A stretch of 5,185 nt of DNA from CAYUKK01 sp964445305 (GTDB taxonomy: Bacteria > Acidobacteriota > Aminicenantia > Aminicenantales > UBA8522): the NCBI GenBank assembly GCA_964445305.1, contig CAYUKK010000221.1:1-5185 (forward strand), read 5' to 3'. A model generated the notes under the pieces. The model searched no databases. It saw only the letters and a list, made by a program, of their open reading frames with translations, and had not been told where the DNA came from. The position numbers and the translations under genes were made by a program. Positions 1 to 5,185 of the stretch are shown here, in pieces. How positions within the stretch are numbered: position 1 is the first letter of the stretch; every line of letters begins with the position of its first letter.

Positions 1-265
1 TATCTTGTTTATAATCAGTCAAGAAGATGGGTGGCATCAAACGCTCGGGTCGGCGGGGGGCCCCCGAACCACACCACCCCTCGGGTGCATTCGCTATCGT
101 GATAATTTGTTACAAGATGAAGCACTTTCGCTTGCTGATAATTCTCTATTGGCAATTTTGGGTCTCACGACGGTCGACGATGCTATCTTTTTGATAATAA
201 AGAAGATACATAAAAAGGGCGGGAAAATGACCTTACCGCCGCATTCTTGAGAAGTCATCTTATCA
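1..265. other. Left intergenic stretch without a convincing gene
   Basis: I see no supportable gene here. Short open frames exist on both strands (5-250 plus, 94-303 minus), but they have no recognisable motif, no good ribosome binding site and a skewed composition typical of non-coding DNA. The stretch starts G/C-rich (about 44-86, with a CTCGGGT repeat at 44-50 and 80-86) and then turns A/T-rich, with GATAAT at 101-106, 137-142 and 193-198. A weak foldback, GGCGG at 218-222 with CCGCC at 236-240, has no T-run and is not a clear terminator. The plus frame is open to the left edge, so the tail of a gene beginning outside the window cannot be fully excluded. Confidence 0.45.
29..79. repeat. 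G/C-rich nested foldback
   Basis: GGGTGG at 29-34 can pair with CCACCC at 74-79. Inside this, 48-56 can pair with 62-70 with two single-base bulges, around the perfect palindrome GGGGGCCCCC at 56-65. In RNA this would form a stable two-part stem. No run of T follows, so it does not look like a standard intrinsic terminator, and it matches no riboswitch class I know. The function is unknown. Confidence 0.35.
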
Positions 266-294
266 TTGAAAAGGACGAGAGGGTAGAGGATAAT
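266..294 (+). promoter_or_regulatory. Sigma70-like promoter for the sugar kinase
   Basis: TTGAAA at 266-271 (5 of 6 to TTGACA) and GATAAT at 289-294 (5 of 6 to TATAAT) are separated by 17 bases. Transcription would begin near 300-302, only about 10 bases before the GTG at 312 but about 26 before the GTG at 327. A small inverted repeat, TTATC at 260-264 and GATAA at 289-293, brackets the site, but it is too short to be called an operator. Confidence 0.6.
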
Positions 295-313
295 AAGGGG
301 CACGGAAAAGAGT

Positions 314-318
314 GGAGG
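314..318 (+). promoter_or_regulatory. Shine-Dalgarno site that favours the GTG 327 start
   Basis: GGAGG lies 8 bases before GTG 327, which is ideal spacing. The only candidate for the earlier in-frame GTG at 312 is AAGGGG at 295-300, 11 bases away and right at the predicted transcription start. Choosing 312 would put the strong GGAGG inside the gene. Confidence 0.65.
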
Positions 319-326
319 GAAAAGCG

Positions 327-1322
327 GTGAGGATTGAAGCTCAAGCCTACGCCCGGGCGGGGTTGCTCGGCAACCCTTCGGATGGCTATTTTGGCAAGGC
401 CATCGCCATCACCATAAAGAATTTTTCCGCCCGAGTGTGGATAGAAGAATCACGAGATGTCAAAATCTGCGGTGCCGAGGAGGACCTCGAAGTCTATCGT
501 AGCCGGACGGACCTCCTCGAGAAAATCCATCTTTATGGCTATCACGGCGGACGGCCTTTGCTCAAGGCGGCCATCAAAGTTTTTCTTGACTTCTGCCATA
601 GCCAGAATCTTCCCCTGAAGGACAAGAATTTCGTCGTCTGGTATGAATCAACAATTCCCCGTCAGGTTGGCCTGGGGGGGTCGAGCGCCATTATCGTGGC
701 CACGTTGCGAGCGCTGATGAATTTCTATGAGGTATCGATTCCTCTCGAGGTCCAGCCGTCGCTGGCCCTCCGGGCTGAGCGTGAGGAGCTCGGTATCACG
801 GCCGGGTTCATGGACAGGGTCGTCCAGGTCTACGAGGGTTGCGTCTATATGGACCTTGATCGTCACTCCATCGAGGAAAGAGGCTACGGGCTTTATGAGC
901 GTCTCAACTGGCGACTCCTTCCGCCCCTCTACCTCGCTTACAAGCCAAATCTAAGCAAGGTTTCTGGCCACGCCCTCGACAGCATCCGGCAGGCCTTTGA
1001 GAAAAAAGACCCCTCCACTCTAACTGTTATCAGCCGGTTGGCCGAAATAGCCGCCGAGGGCAGGAAGTCGTTCTTGAGCGGCGATTTCAGCCGATGGCCA
1101 TCCCTCATGGACGAGAACTTCAACCTGCGCGCCCAAATCATGAGCATCAGCCAGGGCAATTGGGAGCTGGTCCAGATGGCTCGCCGCTGCGGGGCCTCGG
1201 CCAAATTCGCTGGTTCGGGAGGGTCGATCATCGGCATTTACCAGGGGCAAGAAACGTATGAGCGGCTCGAGCGCGAGCTGGGACGTTTAAACGCCATCGT
1301 GGTCAAGCCCGTCATCGAATAG
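327..1322 (+). CDS. GHMP-family sugar kinase, glucuronokinase-like
   Basis: Probably phosphorylates a sugar at C1 using ATP, most likely D-glucuronate to glucuronate 1-phosphate (EC 2.7.1.43), in the cytoplasm. From this start it has 331 residues, about the length of plant glucuronokinases, and is recognisably similar along its whole length to the plant enzymes as I remember them. What is seen: the N-terminal motif RAGLLGNPSDGYFGK (10-24), the ATP-binding GHMP loop PRQVGLGGSSA (111-121), GFMDR with the likely catalytic Asp163, and the C-terminal GHMP motif KFAGSGGS (293-300). The GNPSDxYxGK and IPRQxGLxGSSA forms point to glucuronokinase rather than galactokinase, mevalonate kinase or heptose kinase. 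The start could instead be GTG 312 (336 residues), but promoter and ribosome binding site favour 327. In plants the product goes to a UDP-sugar pyrophosphorylase, and no such partner is in this window. Family call is firm; substrate is inferred. Confidence 0.85.
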   Translation: MRIEAQAYARAGLLGNPSDGYFGKAIAITIKNFSARVWIEESRDVKICGAEEDLEVYRSRTDLLEKIHLYGYHGGRPLLKAAIKVFLDFCHSQNLPLKDKNFVVWYESTIPRQVGLGGSSAIIVATLRALMNFYEVSIPLEVQPSLALRAEREELGITAGFMDRVVQVYEGCVYMDLDRHSIEERGYGLYERLNWRLLPPLYLAYKPNLSKVSGHALDSIRQAFEKKDPSTLTVISRLAEIAAEGRKSFLSGDFSRWPSLMDENFNLRAQIMSISQGNWELVQMARRCGASAKFAGSGGSIIGIYQGQETYERLERELGRLNAIVVKPVIE

Positions 1323-1418
1323 CCGCCATTCTCCTCGGATAAGCCAACCTGTCCATTCAAAAATGAAGCCCTATGGGACGATGAGCATGACGATGGGCAA
1401 ATTCTGGAACACCTGCGA

Positions 1419-1448
1419 TTAGGAAAAACGGCAGGCGCAAGCTATAAT
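1419..1448 (+). promoter_or_regulatory. Probable promoter of the EF-G/ATPase operon
   Basis: A perfect TATAAT at 1443-1448 lies 56 bases before the EF-G start. The matching -35 is poor: TTAGGA at 1419-1424 (3 of 6) with an 18-base spacer. Transcription would begin near 1455 and give a leader of about 50 bases. I see no terminator between the kinase stop (1322) and this site, so some read-through from the kinase is possible. Confidence 0.5.
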
Positions 1449-1454
1449 ATAGCG

Positions 1455-1480
1455 TTCATAGAAAATACAGTATTCATAGA
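1455..1480 (+). repeat. TTCATAGA direct repeat in the EF-G leader
   Basis: TTCATAGA occurs at 1455-1462 and again at 1473-1480, 18 bases start to start. Each copy is followed a few bases later by TACAG (1466-1470 and 1486-1490). The pair sits between the -10 box and the start codon, at or just after the predicted transcription start. It could bind a regulator or be a chance local duplication. Confidence 0.4.
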
Positions 1481-1503
1481 GGAATTACAGGAATAATAAG
1501 AAA

Positions 1504-3582
1504 ATGGCCCAGGACGTTACCCGCTGGCGCAACATCGGTATCAGCGCCCACATCGATTCGGGAAAGACGACGCTCACGGAGAGGATTCTTTTCTACTGCA
1601 AGCGCATCCACCGGATGCACGAGGTCAAGGGCAAGGACGGGGTCGGCGCGACCATGGACTCGATGGAACTGGAGAAAGAACGCGGCATTACCATTTCTTC
1701 TGCCGCAACCAACGTCTCCTGGCTTGACCATAGAATCAACATCATTGACACCCCAGGCCATGTGGATTTTACCATCGAGGTCGAGCGCGCCCTCCGCGTC
1801 CTCGACGGTGCCATCCTTGTTCTCTGTTCTGTCGGTGGCGTTCAGTCCCAGACGGCCACTGTCGACCGCCAGCTCAAACGCTACCAGGTCCCTTGCCTGG
1901 CTTTTATCAATAAGCTGGATAGGGTGGGGGCTGACCCGTTCAAGGTGAGGGCTCAAATAGAGGAGAAGCTTGGTCGGAAAGCTGTGCTGCTTCAGATTCC
2001 CATCGGCTTGGAAGATGAGCTGCGAGGAATCATTGACCTCATCTCCATGGAGGCCGTCTACTTTGACGGTCCCCAGGGAGAAATCATCCGAAGAGAAGCC
2101 ATCCCAGCCAGCCTCCAGCTTGACGCCCAGCGATGGCACGAGGCGATGGTCGATGCCATTTCCCTTTATTCCGATGAACTGACGGAAGCCCTTTTGGCCG
2201 GCCACGAGCCTGAAAGCCTCCTCATCGAGGCCGTCCGGAAGGGAACCATCAGCCAGAGCATTACTCCTGTCTTGATGGGCTCGGCTTATAAGAACAAGGG
2301 CATCCAGCCTCTTCTCGACGCTGTTGTCCGTTTTCTTCCCCATCCCGGCGAGGTGGTCCACTGGGCCTATTCTGCTCATGAGCCCGATCGGCGAATCCAA
2401 CTCGTGGCCGACGCCAAGGCTGACCCTGTCGCCTTTGCTTTCAAGCTTGAGGACGGACCTTTCGGCCAGCTGACTCACCTCCGCGTCTATCAGGGAAGAA
2501 TAAGGCGAGGAGATGAGCTCTATAATCCACGCGCCCTTCGCATGTTTCGCGTCGGCCGGCTGGTCAAGATGCATGCGGATAGCATGGAGGATATCGAGGA
2601 GGCGCAAGCCGGAGATATCGCCGCTCTTTTCGGCGTCGAATGCCAGTCCGGCGATACTTTTTCAAAGCCAGGCCACCCCGTCCTCATGTCCAACATCCAT
2701 GTGCCTGAGCCTGTGATTTCCCTGGCTATTTTTCCTTCGGATACCAAGAGCTCTCACAATCTGGCTAAAGCTCTTCAACGTTTTACTAAGGAAGACCCGA
2801 CTTTCCGTTCCTTCATCGACCCCGAATCAAAACAGACCATCATCCAGGGCATGGGCGAGCTTCATTTAGATGTCTACATCGAGCGAATGAAAAGGGAATA
2901 TCAGGTCATCCTGGAAACAGGCCAGCCCCAAGTCGCCTACCGGGAATCCATCTCCCGGCGGGCGGATTTTGATTATGTCCACAAGAAACAAACAGGCGGG
3001 GCGGGCCAATTTGGACGGGTTATCGGCAGGTTAGAGCCCCTGACCGAAAAAGTTTACGAGTTTGTTAACGCCGTCAAAGGCGGCCGCATTCCGCGAGAGT
3101 ACATCCCCGCCTGCGACAAGGGTTTCCAGGCCGCGCTCAAGAAGGGCAGGCTCCTCGGATTTCCTGTCGTCGGAGTCAGGGTCGTCCTGACAGATGGCCA
3201 GTTCCACCCTGTGGATTCATCGGACCTCGCCTTCCAGGCAGCCGCCCAGGGAGCTTTCTGGCAAGCCTATGAAAAAGCGGCTCCCCTCATTCTCGAGCCG
3301 ATCATGAAAGTTTCGGTCGAAGGGCCCGCCGAATTCGCTGGTCCCATCCTGGCTAGTATCAACAAACGGCGGGGAACGATCGTCAGCTCGGCGGAGGATG
3401 GAATGTTCATTCGGGTCGAAGCCGAGGTCCCGCTCAGTGAGATGTTCGGTTACTCAACTATCCTCAGGTCCATAACTCAGGGCAAGGGTGAATTCACCAT
3501 GGAATTCTTGAAATATGACAGGGTGCCCACTTTTATGGCCGAGAGACTTATCGCCCAAGGCCAAAGGAGTCCAGAGCGATGA
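1504..3582 (+). CDS. fusA: Translation elongation factor G, spdEFG1/mtEFG1 type
   Basis: GTPase that moves tRNAs and mRNA through the ribosome after each peptide bond; acts in the cytoplasm. The 692 residues are full length and all five domains are present. The GTPase domain has the P-loop AHIDSGKT (15-22), ERGIT (59-63), DTPGH (82-86), NKLD (136-139) and GSAYKNKG (259-266). Domain II follows from about 305, domain III from about 400 with GMGELHLDVYIERM near 450. Domain IV has the tip loop HKKQTGG (493-499) and the conserved His568 before PVDSSD, and domain V begins near ILEPIMKV (596-603). The AHIDSGKT loop and the GKDGVGATMDSMELEKERGIT stretch mark the spirochaete/mitochondrial EF-G1 lineage, whose member in Borrelia does translocation while a second EF-G does ribosome recycling; that split is only inferred here. 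AGGAA at 1489-1493 is a modest ribosome binding site. The gene is not in the usual str operon next to rpsG and tuf. Confidence 0.97.
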   Translation: MAQDVTRWRNIGISAHIDSGKTTLTERILFYCKRIHRMHEVKGKDGVGATMDSMELEKERGITISSAATNVSWLDHRINIIDTPGHVDFTIEVERALRVLDGAILVLCSVGGVQSQTATVDRQLKRYQVPCLAFINKLDRVGADPFKVRAQIEEKLGRKAVLLQIPIGLEDELRGIIDLISMEAVYFDGPQGEIIRREAIPASLQLDAQRWHEAMVDAISLYSDELTEALLAGHEPESLLIEAVRKGTISQSITPVLMGSAYKNKGIQPLLDAVVRFLPHPGEVVHWAYSAHEPDRRIQLVADAKADPVAFAFKLEDGPFGQLTHLRVYQGRIRRGDELYNPRALRMFRVGRLVKMHADSMEDIEEAQAGDIAALFGVECQSGDTFSKPGHPVLMSNIHVPEPVISLAIFPSDTKSSHNLAKALQRFTKEDPTFRSFIDPESKQTIIQGMGELHLDVYIERMKREYQVILETGQPQVAYRESISRRADFDYVHKKQTGGAGQFGRVIGRLEPLTEKVYEFVNAVKGGRIPREYIPACDKGFQAALKKGRLLGFPVVGVRVVLTDGQFHPVDSSDLAFQAAAQGAFWQAYEKAAPLILEPIMKVSVEGPAEFAGPILASINKRRGTIVSSAEDGMFIRVEAEVPLSEMFGYSTILRSITQGKGEFTMEFLKYDRVPTFMAERLIAQGQRSPER
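3563..3582 (+). promoter_or_regulatory. Ribosome binding site and ATGA overlap joining EF-G to the ATPase
   Basis: AAAGGAG at 3563-3569 lies 9 bases before the ATG at 3579, inside the last EF-G codons. The ATPase start and the EF-G stop share ATGA at 3579-3582. This arrangement normally means translational coupling, with ribosomes ending EF-G re-starting on the next gene. It also makes the ATPase start codon secure. Confidence 0.8.
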
Positions 3583-4283
3583 TCCGAGAAGAGCTCATCA
3601 AGAAAAGTCCTCTCCGAACGTTTGAGGCTTCTGTCCACGGCATGACGGCCGCAGGTAAGTTGGGGGTTGTCGCCGCGCCCAAGGGCGTCGGGAAGACAGC
3701 TTGCCTCGTCCAGCTGGCCATCGACAGGCTCCTTCAACAAAAAGCCATTATCCACGTTTCTTACGCCAGCCGTGTAGATTATATTCTGACCTGGTATGAG
3801 GATATATACCAGGAGCTCGCCAGGAGCTTGGGCTTAGAATTCGACCGCGATATCTATGAGGAGGTCGTCAAGCACAGAGTTGTCATGAACTTCAGCCAGG
3901 AGGGGATGAGGACCGACCACGTCTTGCCGAGCCTGGAAGCGATGATGGTCCATGGGAAACCGGGAGTCGAAACAGTCATCGTCGATGGGTATAACTTCAT
4001 CGATTCACCAGCGCAGGACCTCCAAAAGTTCAAGGATTTTGCTTGGCGAATGCGTAAGGAGGTCTGGATCAGCGCTTCGCTCAGAGGGGAGGAACCCCTC
4101 TTTGATGAGCGTGGCCGGCCGCGCGAGCTTGAGCGTTACCTGGAGGCCATAGATATTCTGGTCACGCTCCGGTACCATGACCGCCGAGTTTGGCTCCACG
4201 TTGTCAAGGACATGGATTATCCTCCGGCTGGTGAGCTCGGGATTTCTTTGGACCCGGCCACTCTGCTCATGGCCAGGTTGTAA
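3579..4283 (+). CDS. Small RecA-like P-loop ATPase of unknown role
   Basis: I do not recognise a named family, but the 234-residue protein looks like one RecA-type ATPase core, as in KaiC, RadA and the DnaB helicase C-terminal domain. Seen in order: a strand and nucleotide-binding loop APKGVGKT (33-40) with Ala in place of the usual first Gly, Lys39 and Thr40; a probable acidic helix region DRDIYEEV (89-96); a hydrophobic strand ending in Asp136 of TVIVDGYNF (132-140) as Walker B; then a strand with WISASLRG (163-170), where RecA relatives carry a sensor residue. The last strands, IDILVTLRYHDRRVWLHVVKD (191-211, cited by position), resemble the end of KaiC/RadA cores. There is no signal peptide, membrane segment, zinc finger, or DNA-binding domain. 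It overlaps EF-G by four bases and should be made with it. A role near translation is only a guess from position. ATP binding is likely; partner and substrate are unknown. Confidence 0.8.
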   Translation: MIREELIKKSPLRTFEASVHGMTAAGKLGVVAAPKGVGKTACLVQLAIDRLLQQKAIIHVSYASRVDYILTWYEDIYQELARSLGLEFDRDIYEEVVKHRVVMNFSQEGMRTDHVLPSLEAMMVHGKPGVETVIVDGYNFIDSPAQDLQKFKDFAWRMRKEVWISASLRGEEPLFDERGRPRELERYLEAIDILVTLRYHDRRVWLHVVKDMDYPPAGELGISLDPATLLMARL

Positions 4284-4297
4284 GTCCGTTCCTGAAG

Positions 4298-4326
4298 TTT
4301 ACACGATTTCAAGCCTAAGCTATGAT
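4298..4326 (+). promoter_or_regulatory. Strong promoter for tRNA-Arg
   Basis: TTTACA at 4298-4303 (5 of 6 to TTGACA) and TATGAT at 4321-4326 (5 of 6 to TATAAT) are exactly 17 bases apart. Transcription would begin near 4332-4334, just before the first tRNA base at 4338, as expected for a stand-alone tRNA gene. It lies right after the ATPase stop (4283). I see no terminator between the ATPase and this promoter. Confidence 0.65.
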
Positions 4327-4337
4327 AATAGTCCGGC

Positions 4338-4380
4338 GCGCCCGTAGCTCAGCTGGATAGAGCGAAGGACTTCGAATCCT
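4338..4380 (+). tRNA. tRNA-Arg(TCG), 5' part only
   Basis: The first 43 bases of a normal arginine tRNA are present. Acceptor strand GCGCCCG is 4338-4344, followed by TA at positions 8-9. The D arm is GCTC (4347-4350) with GAGC (4360-4363) around the loop AGCTGGATA. The anticodon arm is AAGGA (4365-4369), loop CTTCGAA with anticodon TCG at 4372-4374, and TCCT at 4377-4380. The next base, A4381, fails to pair with A4365, and no variable loop, TTCRA arm, CGGGCGC acceptor complement or CCA follows. I found no 3' half in the rest of the window. The gene is therefore broken here: split by an inserted element, interrupted by an intron, deleted, or wrongly joined. As it stands it cannot make a working tRNA. 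Confidence 0.85.
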
Positions 4381-4478
4381 AAAAATCCCGCCTGGAAAAT
4401 GGCTTTTCCCCGAGAAAAGTGTCTTAGGTTTTCTTCAGTTTTCCGAGGTTTTCCCGTTCAAGGACGTCAAAAATCCCG
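4381..4478 (+). repeat. AAAAATCCCG direct repeat starting at the tRNA break
   Basis: AAAAATCCCG begins exactly at the first non-tRNA base (4381-4390) and recurs at 4469-4478. Both copies are preceded by AAGGAC: at 4365-4370 within the anticodon arm, and at 4460-4465. The second copy looks like the first with the TTCGAATCCT segment replaced by GTC. This may be a partial duplication of the junction, or chance in an A-rich area. Confidence 0.35.
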
Positions 4479-4503
4479 TCAATTTTTTTTGCATGGGTTT
4501 TCA
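4401..4503 (+). repeat. Cluster of GGTTTTC-like short repeats
   Basis: Related words occur in the same orientation: GGCTTTTCCC (4401-4410), AGGTTTTC (4426-4433), CAGTTTTCC (4436-4444), AGGTTTTCCC (4446-4455) and GGGTTTTCA (4495-4503). The middle three are spaced 10 bases apart, one helical turn. A short hairpin, GGAAAA (4394-4399) with TTTTCC (4404-4409), overlaps the first. Regularly spaced short direct repeats beside a tRNA junction are what recombinase arm-binding sites or iterons look like, but this is inference. Confidence 0.4.
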
Positions 4504-4507
4504 TCGC

Positions 4508-5179
4508 TCAGGGACGCTGCCAGTAATAAATTAGCGACTTGCCCTTTTTCTGCTGTTTCAGGTTCGGATAAAACCAAAGCCATTCAAAGGCCCGTTCAAG
4601 ATCGGCTTTTCTCTTGTTTGAGAAATGCCGCTCGAGCTCGCGCTTTGTGGCTTGCTGTCCTGGCCGGGACCGGATGAAATCGACAGCCCGCTGACAAAGC
4701 CGCATATCTTGCCGGTTCTTTGTCCACGTCTTCCAGCGGGAGTTTTCTTTTGATGACCATCGTCTGAAAAAGAGATCGTCTTTTAGGCGAATGAACTTCA
4801 GCGCAGAGGACCGCTTTATGTAACTGAAGAGGTCTTGCCGCGCGCCACCTAAATCAATCAAATTGTCATCGCGGGTTATATCAAAAACGTCAGAGAGAAT
4901 TTCTTTGAGCTTTTTTTTGAACGGCGCTGCATTATAGTCAACAATGCTGGCTCGCCAGCCGTCTTTTGTTTTTCGGGCTTTTTTATTTCTGATGAGATAG
5001 TCCAGCTTGATTTTGTCCACGAGCCAAGCTGTGAAGAAAGTCCGACGGCTATAACGCAATTTTTTCGGCTGAATGACAAAAAGGCATAAATCACAACCGC
5101 AGTGAACGGGGTGACCGGTTTTCTGGCCAAGCTCTGTCCAGAATTCGGCTGCTTTTCGTGAGAAACGCAGAATTGTCAT
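4508..5179 (-). CDS. Hypothetical small basic protein with a His/Cys cluster
   Basis: I do not recognise this 223-residue protein. It is very rich in Lys and Arg and has no signal peptide or membrane segment, which suggests nucleic-acid binding. Near the N-terminus, HPVHCGCDLC (23-32) groups His23, His26, Cys27, Cys29 and Cys32 and could hold a metal ion. The middle is charged and contains many aromatic residues (for example RRWSSKENSRWKTW). The C-terminal 65 residues, with RAVDFIRSRPG, KRELERHF and LERAFEWLWFY, read like a small winged-helix fold. The ATG is only six bases from the right edge and the frame stays open there, so the true start may lie outside and no ribosome binding site can be checked. 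The gene runs toward the broken tRNA, and its surroundings are richer in A/T runs than the genes to the left, consistent with an inserted element. It is not a recognisable integrase, transposase or homing endonuclease. Confidence 0.6.
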   Translation of the reverse strand: MTILRFSRKAAEFWTELGQKTGHPVHCGCDLCLFVIQPKKLRYSRRTFFTAWLVDKIKLDYLIRNKKARKTKDGWRASIVDYNAAPFKKKLKEILSDVFDITRDDNLIDLGGARQDLFSYIKRSSALKFIRLKDDLFFRRWSSKENSRWKTWTKNRQDMRLCQRAVDFIRSRPGQQATKRELERHFSNKRKADLERAFEWLWFYPNLKQQKKGKSLIYYWQRP

Positions 5180-5185
5180 ATCGGA

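Noticed and set aside
5..250. 81-codon plus-strand open frame at the left end
   Set aside because: TTG start at the window edge with no ribosome binding site visible, crosses the G/C foldback, and has no recognisable motif. It could only be a gene tail, which cannot be supported.
1474..2607. Long open frame (377 codons) on the minus strand opposite EF-G
   Set aside because: It lies entirely within the EF-G region, whose frame is certain from its motifs. Its translation has no family motif and it is explained by codon bias of the real gene.
4463..4490. GACG...CGTC hairpin followed by eight T as a terminator for the tRNA
   Set aside because: The stem is only four base pairs with a ten-base loop and two A before the T-run, too weak to call a terminator.
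4381..4503. CRISPR array suggested by spaced short repeats
   Set aside because: The repeats are under 10 bases, imperfect, and 10 bases apart with no spacers. They are not CRISPR-like.
4557..4575. CAGGTTCGGATAAAACC as the missing tRNA T arm
   Set aside because: It lacks the conserved C after the loop and a matching 3' stem, no acceptor complement follows, and it lies inside the minus-strand gene.
4399..4677. 92-codon plus-strand open frame after the tRNA
   Set aside because: It runs through the short-repeat cluster and overlaps the end of the longer minus-strand gene. Its translation is low-quality and it has no ribosome binding site.
4381..5185. Group I intron interrupting the tRNA anticodon arm
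   Set aside because: I could not see the conserved core pairings or a downstream 3' exon within the window, and the only gene runs opposite to the tRNA. Not excluded if the 3' exon lies further right.

Overview
The window is bacterial DNA with three rightward genes, a tRNA start that breaks off, and an unrelated leftward gene at the right end. Sigma70-like promoters, Shine-Dalgarno sites and an ATGA stop/start overlap all point to a bacterium. The elongation factor G is of the spirochaete/mitochondrial type (spdEFG1/mtEFG1-like). That type occurs in spirochaetes, planctomycetes and some deltaproteobacteria-like and related lineages, so the phylum cannot be fixed from this sequence.

Layout. 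Bases 1-265 hold no convincing gene, only a G/C-rich foldback near 29-79. A good promoter at 266-294 leads into a GHMP-family sugar kinase that closely resembles plant glucuronokinase (best start GTG 327, end 1322). A 181-base gap carries a TATAAT promoter and a short direct repeat, followed by a full-length EF-G gene (1504-3582). Its stop codon overlaps the start of a small RecA-like P-loop ATPase of unknown role (3579-4283), so those two genes look translationally coupled. A near-consensus promoter (4298-4326) then drives a tRNA-Arg(TCG) that is perfect from the acceptor strand through the anticodon stem and stops matching a tRNA after base 4380. No 3' half appears in the remaining 800 bases.

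To the right of that break the DNA changes character. It becomes richer in A/T runs and carries a cluster of GGTTTTC-like repeats, three of them at 10-base spacing. The only gene runs leftward (5179-4508) and encodes a small, very basic protein with a His/Cys cluster that I do not recognise. The simplest reading is that base 4380/4381 is the edge of an inserted element that split the tRNA gene at its anticodon arm. An intron, a deletion or an assembly join remain possible.

How the genes fit together. The kinase would make a sugar 1-phosphate, probably glucuronate 1-phosphate, but no partner enzyme is in view. EF-G is the ribosomal translocase. The ATPase is co-translated with it, which suggests co-expression and perhaps a link to translation, but nothing in its sequence proves that.
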